64,000 bases of DNA from Trichobilharzia regenti (Eukaryota; Platyhelminthes; Trematoda; Strigeidida; Schistosomatidae). Every line of letters starts with the position of its first letter. Within the stretch, counting starts at the first letter, position 1. Position numbers and translations under genes: made by a program. The notes below the pieces were generated by a model. That model saw only the letters and a program-made list of their open reading frames with translations. It searched no databases and had not been told where the DNA came from. This document shows, one piece after another, positions 13,663 to 28,600 of this stretch. Where the stretch lies: the NCBI GenBank assembly GCA_944472135.2, contig OX235267.1, positions 17,653,452 through 17,717,451 of the forward strand. Reading direction: 5' to 3'.

Positions 13663-16600
13663 GGTGTATTCGCTGATGAACTCTTTAAAATTCATGAGTT
13701 GTATGCCCCTAAAACACTGTCTTTATGAATTGGTCATGACGCGTGAAAAACATGTAACATCTGTAACAACAGAAGACAAGGGCCAGGCAACAGATCGTTT
13801 TAATATGAAAATCAACACGTATTTATACATATTTCACATACATTATTATAGACAAGCGCAATTATCTGATTGGTTGTTTATCAGAAGTTAGGCAGACAAA
13901 CGCAGGCTTCTGATTGGTTGTTTCGGGATTCCTCGACAAATAGAGTTCTCTATCTGCGAATCATATTTTGCCACGTTAACTTTGCTGTGATTGGTTGTCG
14001 AATCAGCCTTGCTCATATTTTCTCACGGCCTGCTCTCACCACACATCTTACCTAATGTTGTTTCGTTTTCATCAATATCATACTGTATGCACAGTACTTA
14101 AGAGTTCTCAATGGTTCTATATCTAAAGTCGATTTGTGATCAAATTTGACAGTTGAATTTCTCAAAAACTATTTACAATTTCAGTGTATGCAGAAGGAAT
14201 ATCAATTTGTAGACGTTTGATTATTCTAGAACGGCACAATCTAGGTCAGTGACAGTTGTCACATTCTACTGACTGACAATGGTTCCCTGGACTTTTTTCT
14301 CAACGACTGGAGTATTTAACCAAAAAAATAACATTTTAGATACTATAGAGAGAAAGATATTATGGAGTGACTGCTTAGATAGATAGTCATAAAGTATATA
14401 TAAGACATTACGATATTGCGTTTAAACCTACAGCTATTCCACCAAATTTCAATGAGAAGCTGAATTCTATACCTTTCAGAATATTTTTGCTGTCTCACAA
14501 GAGTACTAATTGATGTCCTCTTTCTCACTAGCTGGTATAGTGATGGAAAGAAGTCATATAACAGTATAAATGCTGTCTTCATCAGCCTTTTTGTAACAAG
14601 TCATAACAGCTCACTTATTGAAATTAATTTGTTATTTGTAAATTCGATAAACAAGCAAATAATCAACTTACATGTGTTAGTGATTTCTGTAATAATGAAT
14701 AAGTTAATTGAGACAAAATTGATGAAAACACCATACGACTAATTACACAATGCTTTACCATAGGGTTACGTGTTATTCTTGTCAATTTGGATGGTTTTTA
14801 ATCAAAACAGGTTAAGAGTGGCTAGATATTGATATGAGTTGGTTTATGATTAATCAGATTCTACAGGACCATTAGTAACGCACTGTGCAATCCCATACAT
14901 CGCACATTTCCTATGATCAAAATAGTAGCTAGCATTAATTTTTAGATCTAATTAGGTAGTTCAAGTTTCCTAATATAAAGCAAAAGTAATGAGAAAATCA
15001 TCACACTTGAAGAATCTTGATTTCCCTGATGATATATGCCTTATTTCCCACAAAAAGGAAGATATGCAAGTGAAAAGCAACAGGTTGGCAGAAGACGCAT
15101 CAAAGATATGCCTTCAGATGAACATAGAGAAAAGAGAGTTGATGAAGATTCCTGGTGAACAGCAACAACAACAGACAACAACCAGCATAAATTGGAGGAA
15201 TATGATAGAGGTAACCTCCTTTACCTGCGAGGCATCATTTCAACTGCAGGCGGGACTGATGAGGATATCAAAGCAAAGATCGGAAAAGCAAGGCAAGCTT
15301 TCATTACTCTCAAGTCTGTGTGAAGATTAACAGCACTACTCAGCATGAAAAATAGGATCCGGATTTTCAAATCCAATGTGAAGTCAGTGCTAATTATTAC
15401 GCAGATGAGACTTGGCGCGTCACTAAGGGCACTTCGAACAAACTTCACACCTTCATCAACAGCTGTCTTCGCTCAATACTACTCAAGATCAGATGACTGG
15501 CCAGAATAGATCAGCAACAGTGATCTCTGGAAACGAACCAACCCAGTAGGAACCAATTATGCAGCAAATTTCTGAGGAAGAAATGGAGGTAGAGGAGGAG
15601 GTGCTCTGAGAAAACAAGCCATCAAGTGACATCGCACGCCAGGCCATTGCTCGAGTGGAAACCGAATGGAAAGCATCGAGTCGGTCGTCAGTGCGAGGGT
15701 GACATGGAGGGTGTCATGTGAAGAGAAGATGAAGGCATGTGGGTAGACGTGGAGCCAGGTGAAGACGTTGTCAGAGAATCAAACGCAATGGAGATAAGCG
15801 GCTGAAGCCTTAAATCCCTTATGGAACTAATGGAGATAATGATAATTATTATATATCCACCCGCTATCTGTTAGTTGGAAACTATTTAGTTGTAATAACA
15901 ATAGTTATCCAGTCATTGTTTTTATCCATACAATTTATATAAAATTTGCTGTATTGTAAAACATATATCAATAATAAGCCACAGCTTTGGCGTTTCATGC
16001 ATTTTAAAGTCAGCTGAAAACTCTACGAAGAAATGAAATAATTGATTATGTCATATAAGTTGTTTAGATTATGGGTTTTCTACAGATTTTAATGAATTTC
16101 AATGTGAATTATTTCAAAAACCAACACCCGATTGAGATATTAGAAACCAAGGAGCACACTGGACAACTGTTTCCTGATGATAGAAGTGATAGAAGTTAGA
16201 ATCCATTGGTCAGTGAATACCGGCTTAAGCGCCTAAATGGCAAATGAGCTTGTCTTTGTAATTTCAGTGACCTGAGCTTGATCCCTGATGAAGTCGGAGA
16301 TGAGTACTACTGAAAAAAGTCACAAATTAGGGCAAAATATCTGTCTAATATGATTCCTGATTCACAGTGACTTCAAACTGCTAAAATAAGTTGCTTTAAA
16401 AGGGGAGTGAAACAAGTTCAAACTGATTACTACAAATAAATGATTCATCATAGGCAAATACTTGCAACCATAAAATGAACAAAAGTAGTTACACATAATT
16501 ATTGCTTTGGATAAATTCTTCTCAACAATTATAAATCCATTAGTTTGAGCATACAATAGCCAGTAAAAGCAAATTAGAATCATACCATGACACCGTTGTT

Positions 16601-19600
16601 ATTATTGTTGTTTGTTACCCTTGAACTTACGTCGAGGCCATCTCATTTTTCAGTTTATTTTTCTGTAGTTCTCATATTGTCTCACACACCACTGAATACA
16701 CTCATTCCCAAAGCCTTCACTTTTGTTGACTATATAGATATGCATCACTTAATTATTCTGAATGAAAATACAAAAACTAACTGGCTATTGTTCCATACTA
16801 CCTTATACTTATTCCACAATACATTTCTGATGTGATTTTAGTTTGTCTTTACTGACTGGCTGTTGTATGCTTAAATTAACGGATTTATAATTGCGGAGCC
16901 TGAAGAAGAACTTATTGAAATCATTAATGTTCGCTGTAACTATTTTTGTTCTGAAAGTCTTATGGGAATATTCAAGTTATAAAATGATCTGAAATATTCT
17001 GCGTAATTTTTATGTAAACTCTTTAACTACTAATACTCATAAATAGTAATAATACAAAACTATTACAGCTTATAGATAATATCAATATGATAACTTACTA
17101 TCTTTAAAGGAAACTGAAAGGTTCAATGACCACCGAAAAAAGAAAAGAATAATAAACTTATCATTCTTATGCTAAAGAGGTTATTCGATGTGTAGAATTA
17201 AAATGTTCACTCCTATTTATTCTGAACCCACTAGAAGACATTTAGAAAAGAGATTATAAGTCCTGGAATTTCTCAAATTATTTTCCTTCTAAATCAAAAA
17301 AAGCAGTATATTTGATATTTATCCCCATAGGCAGTCTTTCAAGTGACAATATTGAGTTTAAGAATTTCACAATAAGATTGGCGATTTATTTATATACGAA
17401 GGAATTATTTGAAATGTCTGCGTTATTCAATGAACAGTCAAAAACACTGTGTTCAATCATCGCAGAGATATTAGCGACATAAGATAAACTAATGGAGACT
17501 GTCGAATATTTTGTAATAAATTGTGTTGAAAAAAGACAAGTAAGAAAGACAACTGAATCAATCCTATTCATTGGTTAATCAATGGATAGTGACTAGGCAG
17601 ACAAGTAGCCAATTTTTTGCTATTCAGAACTCCTCAACTGAATGCTTCTTTTATTTTCACTGTAATAGTGTTCCCACTGAGATAGGAAACCAACCTCCAT
17701 TATTGCTAATTTCATACATGTCCGAAGATGCAATATAAAACGCAAAACAGCTTCAACAAATGACAACTTTAAAATCCCTATTGAGTCGCATAAATGAAAA
17801 GGCATTCAGCGAAGAGTTACTCTTCTTTTCGCTGATGTCATTCTCAAGCTGCACAGTCGCATAGATATATATATATATACATAGTTATCATAGAGACAAA
17901 AGCAGTATTTCCACAGATGTGTCCTTAGAAGTGTAAGTTTTAGGTAGCAAATTATGTAATGTAAAAAGCGTTAGTCGGCTAGGAACCAAAAATAAAATTA
18001 AATAAGTATACTGGATGACTGAATATAAGTGACGGAGTTAAATTTTAGAATTCAACTAAAATTGGATGAGAGAGAGAGAAAGTCAAGTTAACAACAGTGA
18101 TGATAATGGGTAGAGATTTATTAGGAGATGGGGAGAGAAAATAATACAATTAAGAAACAAACAAAAACTACATATTTGGTTTTAAGATATATATAAGGTC
18201 GATTGTAAAATTAATGACTGAACAAACTTCTTTTGTATGCAGAGTTTAGGATTTAACATGTGAATCACCATTGCTTCTGCTCTGTTAGAAGAAGTTTCAC
18301 TCATACTCTTTTAGCGAGATTCCAACGCGATCAGTAGATGATTTTGAAGTTTGTTTGTGAGTTAGCTTAGTGTTCAGATTCGACCAGGTGTTTCAGAAGA
18401 GAGCTACTGTGGTAAACTCTGGATACGGTCAACATACCTAAGTCCACAGGTGGAACACGTCAACTGCTAGATCCACATTCGCTGAAAACCTTTTTCTTTT
18501 ATATTCAGCAAATAAATTCACTCAAAACCACAGCTTTTTTTCTTATTCAAAAATGAACTTCCTTTCTTCTTTGACCATTAATACACATCAGTAAGCTATG
18601 CAATAAATATATATATATGTATCTTAAGAAATGCTATTGTTTCGTAAACATCTAATAGAATGTTATACTAAATGGAATAAAATGGTGATTAGTTTTAATC
18701 ATTTTTAATCACTTACGGTTTTCATTCCCATTTGCTTGAAAAGAAGTTTCAAATTCATTGATAAGTCTTTCAGAAATCTGATAAAAATTAACGAATGTGT
18801 TTTAATCAACTTGTTGATTTCGCACTTTTGTCATATCTCTATTGAGACCTTTTGTAATGTCAGTCTATAAGTTGACTTTATTATAATTATTATTGCTAAA
18901 ACACATTATGGACATCAAGAGATGTTCCGCACAAAATCTCACAGATTCTATGAGGACTGGAATACTGCTGGTATCCCAGACCAAGACAGGTAGTTGTCTT
19001 AAGAGTCCATCGCTCCTCACAAGACCTCTGACTTGAAGTATAATCCAGAAATCAGTGGATCAGGGTCATGAGATTGGTTCCTACGGTTTCTAATGACCAA
19101 ACAGGTTTATACGCCATTCAATCTTTTCGGATTCTGCAGTCCATGTACATCATGAGTTTTGAATCAGTTTTTTGCATGCTTTCAGTATATCCAGACGTCA
19201 GCTTGAAGGCATTGAGAACATTGACTTTGTATTCAGTTAAACTCTCTAACTGAGTCTGAACGTTAGGCCTACTGGATCAGTCATTAAGTAACATGCATAA
19301 ACAGATATCTTAAGGTATCTTAGTAAACATACTCAAGTGACACAACTATTATATTTTTTCTATGACAATATTTTTGATGGCACTATCTAAAATCCGGCAT
19401 TCACAGTAGAGTCTAAAAATATGTAGTAAAGTTATTCCTCCAAGAAACCTATAAGTACTGGACAGCTAACTAGGGACTTTTTAGCACTACACACCCGTAT
19501 ACTGACCAGAAATCAAATGTGACACCTTCAAGTTAAAAACTGTTGAAACAGTGAACAATAAGATTTTCCTTCCACTCCTGATAAATACCAGCAAAGCATT

Positions 19601-22600
19601 TGAAAGTATACTCACATTTAGTTCCAGATCGAGAATAAAAGTAAGCGAATAAATGTACTTACGCTGTGTCAGCGATGATGATGATGATGATGAAGATTTA
19701 AAGAGGGATGTAACTAAAATTGAAAATTAAAAAGCATGAAAAGTAATCATAACCGAATAACCAGTTGGCGCATCCTGCAAATTATTCTAGGTCAATTAGT
19801 TCTTGCTATAGTTAATTCCTCGAAGTCTGTGAAACACCAATTTTACAAAATGAATACTACTCTACACTTGTGACAGTATGTACTTTGCCTGCACTGCATC
19901 TAAGCAGATATAGACAATAGATGTTATTATATAGGACGATCCTGTTACAATAGCTTTAGTTATATGTAGAAGACTTAGGCAAACTGATCATGAGGATCAC
20001 TTCAGAATGCAGTATAAAATCCTGAAGGCTATATCAACGTCATTGAGATGTCTTGTGTCCACCAAATGTGATAAAAATTAGCTTTCTGTGCTTTTGCTTT
20101 CGCGCTTCCTGATCTAAGCTCGAAGGTGTTCTCAAATCCGCAGATATACCTGCCTAATCGTATGCTTTACATATTCTTTAACCACAGCAAGAATTGAAAA
20201 GTGGTAGGATGTCTTTCAAGTTCTGGGTGAACATTAGATGGCTACTAAGGGATAGAGAAAGATTAACACAATAAAAAACCTTCTTTATCTCTCTAGCTAG
20301 ACGCTAAAACAAAATCTCCACAGGCTTACGACCTCTAGTTTATTGTGTGTTGGTGGCACAGCGGTAGAATGCTCGTCTACCACGCAGGTGGTCCGGAGTT
20401 CGATTCCCGGCCGACTCACTCCACTACCTCGATGAGCCAGTAATAAGAATGGTGAAGAAAGAAGTTTGGGCGTGAGGCTAGCAAATGCACTCTGTAAAAA
20501 GAAACACCACTCCCACCGAAATTTCGAGCCTCTAGCTTGAAGCCCTATGTTCTACAGGGAACGTAAAGGAATAAAAAAAATAACTCGACACCTCCTATAA
20601 CCTCGGATTCGAAAAAAGGAGGAACTACAGTTTTTGCAGAATAAAATGGTACCATCTTTTATTCCGTTGCCTTCTCGTCAGCTGCTTACAGGCCAAAAGA
20701 CATTATTAAATATATCTACAAAAACAATTCTAACATACTTGCACAGAGTTCATTTTAAACAGAAATCAATCAATATATGCATACAGTAATAATATATATA
20801 TATATGTAATATTAAACACGATTCCGAAAAATAATGATCATACACAATGGAAACCTTTCGGCATTACGCACTCAGATGAAGGAGAGATGAAAATATCCAG
20901 TTACCAGGGCAAAGAAAGACTGATAACTGTTTCTTTCTGAATGCACAAATCAGGTTTCAGGCGCTTGATGAAAATGGCTTCAGCAAACTTGAGGAGAATT
21001 GGGCTATCTTGCCTACTGATAATTTTGAACGACATTTCGACGTCCACTCCATAACTCGTGTCAAGGAGATGCCGGGCGATGGCGCCGCTAAACATGTATT
21101 AAAAGGCTTATGTCTAAAGGGGACAAATACTTTAAAGCGGTGCCATCGCCAGACATCTCCTTGACACGAGTTATGGAGTGGACGTCGAAATGTCGTTCAA
21201 AATTATCAGTAGGCAAGATAGCCCAATTCTCCTCAAGTTTGCTGAAGCCATTTTCATCAAGCGCCTGAAACCTGATTTGTGCATTCAGAAAGAAACAGTT
21301 ATCAGTCTTTCTTTGCCCTGGTAACTGGATATTTTCATCTCTCCTTCATCTGAGTGCGTAATGCCGAAAGGTTTCCATTGTGTATGATCATTATTTTTCG
21401 GAATCGTGTTTAATATTACATATATATATATATTATTACTGTGTGCATATATTGACTGATTTCTGTTTAAAATGAACTCTGTGCAAGTATGTTAGAATTG
21501 TTTTTGTAGATATATTTAATAATGTCTTTGGCCTGTAAGCAGCTGACGAGAAGGCAACGGAATAAAAGATGGTACCATTTTATTCTGCAAAAACTTTAGT
21601 TCTTGTTTTTTTCAAGTTCATTAAGGGGAATAAATGTATGAAACTTTGGATTTACTTGTCGGTACTTCTTTCTCCATTCTGTATGAATCTGTTGTCACTA
21701 ATTACCGTCACCTTTGTCTCACAAATACTACTTATTTTGTCATCCCATAAATAGTCTGTTATTCTCAGTGAATTTGTTCCACCACATAACTGACCATTAC
21801 AATAACGATGAATAATCACTTCTGCATAAAATTCAACACAAATGTAGTAGCGTAGGTCTTAGAAGGTTTTAAAATAAGACAGAGGATTGAATTGTATAAT
21901 TATCCATTATTTTAATGCTACACGAAGTGAATGTTAAAGCCCCATTTTAATGAGAAATCATCACATATTCGCCGTTATGTATAGTGTGAAGGTTATACAG
22001 TGTCATCTGCAGACTGACATTATGCTAAAACTAAATACATTTAACGGAAATAAGAATTTTAATTTCACTCTAGCGAATTCCAATTACCTTTGTGCCACAT
22101 ACCTGAATAGAAATAAAAATAGCATCAACTGGAACATTATTATTATTTTCAAATGTTACTGATTTCTGTCATCAAACATGAAGAGCAGATTGGACAATAA
22201 TGAAAAATTCAGGTCTGTCAGTATCTGCTTCTGTGACTAACATCTGCCAGACAGAACAATGATATCTTACACTTTCCATATATCGTCAAAAAATATGAAA
22301 TGGTAATATTTTGGGGACTGGAGTGATCATCACAAATTTCAGTCAGGAGGATGAGTTTACTTCTCAATTACTCACTTTACAGATCAGTTACTAAAAGATG
22401 TCTTTTAAATTTTAACCAGCTTTACTTTTAGATCCTAGTAATATCTCTAATATTCTAACTACTACTGTGGTGAGAGCTGGCTGTTAGTCAAAATTGGTGG
22501 ACAGTAATTTACTTCAGTGTTTATGTCCCATATATTGGTTGTGAAAAAAATGAGAACAAATACTTTGCGTAGGCGGATACAGTTAACATATAGATGATCT

Positions 22601-25600
22601 GAGATTCAAGAAATAGCCACAAACATATAAGATTAACTTTCAGTGAGAAACAATCAATCAGAAAACTGTGTTTTTCTGCTAACAATAATCTATAATAAGT
22701 ACACAAAAATATATCAGTATGTCTTGATTTCCTTCATAAACGATCTGTTTCCTGGTCCTTGTCTTCTGCTGTTACACTACTACTATTACTGTGGTGGTGG
22801 TGGTGTGATAAAGACAATAACTTCCAAATGAATATTATTGTCACAGTAAGAATCATTGTATTTGTTGGTGTTAATGTCTGAATACTATTCTCGCAGTTCA
22901 ACAGCTCATTAGCAACAGAATCCTATAAGTATTTGAACATTCTATCTTATGTCGTTTAAAGTAAACCAAAATTACAAGTTCAGTGATTAGTTAAAGAATA
23001 TAAACTGTATAAATGTAAATAGGCGTCTGATCACTCGTAAATATATTCATTGGCTTGCCTTCTGCTGTAACAGTATTATTAATACTGCTACAAGAAATGT
23101 TTACACACCAGCTGTCATGCAGATTCACGTACACATCTCAGATACACCTTATAATTTAAAGTTGATTCTACCAGTTGACTATCCAGGGATTAATAGATGC
23201 AGATACATATTAGTATGGTGATGAGTATCTTGCTCAATGAAATATGACACAAAATAAGTCTTTCGTCCAAATAAACTTAAAATAAGAAACAAATTTGAAA
23301 AAAAGTAATATTTGTATTTAATATGGTATTCTAATGTCAGAATAAAGGAAGACAAATTCAACTCACGAGGGAAGAATGATTCTACACAATTAAACATACA
23401 GAGAAGTTTACATCTATACGGAAATGTTTGTTTTCTAAATGTGATAAGAAATACTGCCTATCAAGCCGAATATTATCAAGATATGATCACTATATAGAAC
23501 ACTTGACTTATACTTTTAAGGAAGAATTCAGAAACATCCTTAAACTATAGGGTGAAATGATACAGTCATCTCATTCAATAAAATGCAGACCAAAAGATGG
23601 CATTGTGAAAAAGACGACATGATTAACATTGTCTACAAAATAAACCGCATAACCTGTTCGATAAGCAGTAAATTCGTCAAAACGGGTGTTCCTTTCAATT
23701 TTGAATCCAAAAATATCAACTAATTGTCAAAATAAATGACAGGTATTCCTTCATATCAATGCATGGACATCAATTTGATTGAGAAAATGTAAAATATTTT
23801 AAACACCAGAAGTGCTAGGGAATTCCTAGAAGCCGAGTAGACAGTGGAATCAAGGATTAATAAACACATTACTATAGATCAAATATGTCAACTAATAAAG
23901 AATAAGCTACATGATAAGAAAGGAGTCGAATTTCAAGCCAATAAAAACTATAAATACGTATGTAAATTAACAATCAATCACAATAAAGGTTGTCAGCAGA
24001 TGCAGTTGTATTGCTCATAGAGAATTCAAATAAGTTCACTTCATTTTATGGTCTGCACTGAATGGATGTTGTACAGAAAGACAACAAAAGCCTAATTAAA
24101 CCGCCTAGGTTATACAAGGCAACCAAATCAACAAAATCATCCAGCTCAGCAACAAATCTTCTTTCTCTATAGTAACATAAAATCCATTACTCCGTAGATA
24201 AGTATTATAATACCGCCACACTTTGTTATGCGTTCTGTCGAATATGTGCTATGTAATACCTGAGGTTATAAAGAGCTGACCAACACATCTGCACTTTTCA
24301 AATATACAAAGATTATGGTGACCACATCGTGTGCTAAACAGACTTCTCTAAGAAAAAACATTGTGAAAACATTCCATTTTATATAAATGCATCCTTATTC
24401 AACTAAGCGATATAAATGTTTCCCATAGTAATTTGGTTTGTATAAAACCAGAGGAATAAGTAGAATATGAGATGTGACTTCTTTGTCAAATTTGTAATTC
24501 TAATATTCCTTGTTGTTTGAACATTTCTTTGAAGACTTCATCCTGTTGTTCAAAAGGACAAGCAACTGAGGCAATATACTCGGATATAGTGTGAATTGAA
24601 TACTATGCGTGCTACCATGACAATTGAGAATACTTACTGACTGATGTGCGTATACTTAACCATAAAGCTCACAAACAGTAAACATGTGGCTCTATTCACT
24701 GAGATAATAATTGATAGACGAAAGTTTAAAAAGGCAACTTCCAACCAATTATTTTATAAATAAGCAGCACCCTTTCCGTATTTTACACATTTCAACTTGG
24801 AGTATGACACTTACCTTGTGGCTCTGTTATTTACAACAGCATGAATAGGTAGATCAACAAATATTCTTTAAAGTGACATGGATGAATGCATGATGGCATA
24901 AAGCCAGATACAAACTAAACGTCTTTTTTCAAATGTTTCGAGGTGAATATGCCATACACCAATTTAAAACTCAATTAGACTCAAGTATTATTAGTATTAT
25001 TCCCTCAAGTTCTAAATAGAATATAAGATTTCCTTACTTTTGAGTTGAGTATTGATGTAATTGTTCAGGATGACTGATTCCCACTGAGTAAACGTCTTCG
25101 ATGCTGCCGGAGAGAATATAATGATAGCTACTACCCCAGTATGACCACGCTTGTCATTTCAGTATATCACTGACTATCAAGTTAACAATAGTTTGTAGAG
25201 TTTAATTGAATTCCACCTGCTCTCTCCCATCAGGACATGGAATGTCCTTATGCTTATTTTTAATTTTATCGATAGGAAACAAATCAGTTGACCGGTTTCC
25301 CGAAAGATTTCACCAGCCCAAATTATTGCGTCTGTGCTTTGAATTTTCTGTAGCGATTGGGTTGGTATACCGGGTAGGGTCGCCAATCTCACGCCTAACC
25401 ACTCCTGTTTATCCAGGATTAGGACCGGCTAGTGAACTAGTAAACTAGGCGATGTTGGACTCAAACATACATCTTAGCAACGAAATATGAAATTATTTGA
25501 TTACCTGAAGGGTTATAATCACATCAGTAATGTAGCCTAAACCATGATGCTAACTTCTGTTGGATACAAGACACCAAATGTTTTGATACGGTCTCAACCA

Positions 25601-28600
25601 TATTAGATAAGTTTACTTTAAATATGACACAGTGATGCAATGTTAACAACTGAAAGACATTTCTAGCATAAATTGTTACTCGTAATCACAAAAAATTAGC
25701 CTAAATTGAAATGATTATAATCAAAAATCTATGCTCAAGACGTCAAACAGTTATTAATACTGCATCACTGTGCGATATTTAAAGTAAACTTATCTAATAT
25801 AGAATTACATTCTACCGCAGTGCCCAAGTTCTACATTTACAGTAACAACCCGAGCAAGGATTTTCAACATAGAAATGTGGTCAGTATGTTATTTTATAGA
25901 TGGTAGCTAACTGAGGAATCCAAAATGTGTGCATTTTGTCCTATGGGTGATGGCCATCACAATAAAACTGAGATTTATCACCTATTATTTCAAACTTTTT
26001 GAACCGTTCGTACTATAAATCAACGTTTCAATGGGGAACTGGCATTTATGTCCAAAAAAATCAAGTAAAAGGAAATTGAAATTAGTTCTGATTTTGAAAT
26101 ATGTTATTACCAAACTAAGTAGTATTGCTCATTAATACAATCTCTGACTGCAGAACTAGGTGACGTGGGTTTGAATCTCAGGAGGAACACGTGTTCTTCC
26201 AGGATTGAAGATATGGCTTGCTGACAAGTGCCAACAATCACGAAACCTAGTTTCTAAGTATCCTGACGACTGCCTACAACTATGTAACAATTATTCAGGG
26301 TAGACAGTTATGGTGAAACACCTAGCATGGTGGGCATATTGCCAACCTGACTAAAAGCATAACATTAGTTACTAATTCGTGTCCAGTCTAAGTGCTGCTT
26401 AACTGCTTGAATGATTGATTACACAGTGTGCAATTAATCAGAAATGTAGGTAAACCCACAAAGTTTAGGTAAACAATAACTGAAAGCATTGTACCGAAGA
26501 ATTCTTCCAAATATGTGCCAAACTGATTTATAACATTTCTAGTATACATATCATCTAAACACTTAAATTTCGTTATGTGTGCAGACTGAGAATTCATTGG
26601 AATCGTTTCAAAACACACATTTATCTTGCTTGGACAACGTTTAAAATCTACGCTCTTCAGAAAAAGAAAACTATAGAATCAGTCAGACAACAGTGAACAA
26701 GACAGTAGGAATTCGCAGTCATTTCTTCAAAACTGGTTCGTGTGACGTACATAAATGATAAAACAAAATTAGGATCATAGTGACTAAAGAATTTTCACTT
26801 ACGTGGTGTGGTTTGAACTGCGAACATAAATTATATTGTTATGCAAATTCCACGATAAGTCAAATATATTAGATCACTCAAATGCATACTACCAACTCTG
26901 AAAAGATGTAATCAGTGTCAGAAAGTAAAGAATAACGTCAAATCAACCTCAAGAGAATTTGATGAACAGATAACAAAACGAATAGATTAGCAGTGAAAAA
27001 TAAGTGTGGCTTCAAGTCTACTAAAACATTTCACAAAGTCAACAAGAATACTATTATACTATAAAACCAGGAAGCAAAATTCTGATAATGTGTTAGACTA
27101 TTCACTTGCAAACTTCTTATTCACTTTACAATGAAAAAAATCATTCAAAAGCGAAAATTTCACGTATATGCTGTCGATTCAGTTAGAAACTTTACAATAG
27201 AGTAAATTTAGACACTGAAGAGAAATAGACGGTTCTTAGATTGGAAACAAGACATCCACAAACACTCTGAAAACAACTTTTTGTCAACTGTATTTTCTAA
27301 CTAAATAAAACATAAGGTTTAAGTGTTAGTTTGTAAGCATTTATTATATGACACCATTTAAAGAACCAGTAGGGACTAGAAAGTACTGGACAACTCTTTC
27401 CTTCTTGTTTTGAACTCTTCGGTAGCGCACACCCATGGCCTTCAAATTAAGAGACGAGCTCGTCTACCATTCAGCCATTTGGAAGGAATTCTATGATTGT
27501 TAGGTATTCTTATCGCCATCGCCAGCCAATGTTATCTGAGAGTATTCTTTCTCAGTGGTAAGGGGAAGAGTGAGTGAGCATTGTATGAAGTCCTAAACTA
27601 GGACTAAACAGTCATACACTACTCTCTGGTTTCAATGTTCCTCTCATGAATATCAATCCATTATCATTGCTTATATCAGTGCTTATGTGTTTATGGATGG
27701 ATTCATTCATGCACAAGATAAAACAAATTGAAGTCCTCAAGACGTTCTCGTATGACAATTAAACCTTTGTGTGTTTCACTCTTAAATGACATAAAATAGA
27801 CAAATTATTAAATAATAAATTGATAAATAACAAAATATTTGGGCGAAGTTAAACTTTCGACACCACTAACTACCAATCTGCAAATTATCCAATGAGATTC
27901 ACGAACGATGTCGAATTATCCAATGAGGTTCGCGAACGCAGTTCAATGTTGTATAGCGCTTGATTCATTTCTAATGCGTGACCTTACAAGGCTACAGTTG
28001 CAATTCGAGGAGGTTAGTGTTTTCCAGTATTTCCTGGATTTGAGTTGCTCCGGAAAGAGCGAATTTGTTTGTGTGGTGGTATCATTACTTTAAAAAGCTA
28101 TACGGCGAAGTTTAAGAATAGGGTCCCAAGCGATGCGAACGCACAATGACCTTGAGCCGACCAATCAGAAAATAGGACGATTTTTGCATAAAATTTTACG
28201 TATATTTACACAAAAATGCATGAAAAAAAGATTAAACGGATTATATTTCTCTGATATGACTTAAAAATACGTTCCAGTTGCGATGAAGAGTATCAGTTGC
28301 TAATTTGGACTAGTTTCTGTAGATGTATTCACCAAAGAGACTGAAGGTGTGCTGTTTTGAGAATGGTTCATCTCTCTTCTATTGCTGTGTAGTCCTCTCC
28401 TAAGCCCTGGGTTTAGTTACTATGGTTCCAGTAAGAGCGTTGGCGACTACATACAAGGGAAATAAGGATAACAAAAGAACTTGAAATAAACGAAAAATCT
28501 ATTCCTAATCGCTACCCTAACCCTAACCCTAACCCTAACCCTAACCCTAACCCTAACCCTAACCCTAACCCTAACCCTAACCCTAACCCTAAACCCTAAA

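Noticed and set aside
16625..16640. Minus-strand GTAAGT donor
   Set aside because: The nearest AG is 11 nt away, in a purine-rich context; not a usable acceptor.
20345..20417. tRNA-Gly gene
   Set aside because: It is the head of a SINE: followed by the SINE body and tail, and present nearly identical at 30.9 kb. The anticodon position is altered.
22376..22390. 15-nt stretch between an excellent minus-strand acceptor and a GTGAGT donor
   Set aside because: Length fits but every frame contains a stop, including the shared phase. Could be a decayed or regulatory exon; not called.
24635..24660. Minus-strand GTAAGT donor
   Set aside because: Possible exons of 3 or 17 nt only, with poor acceptors.
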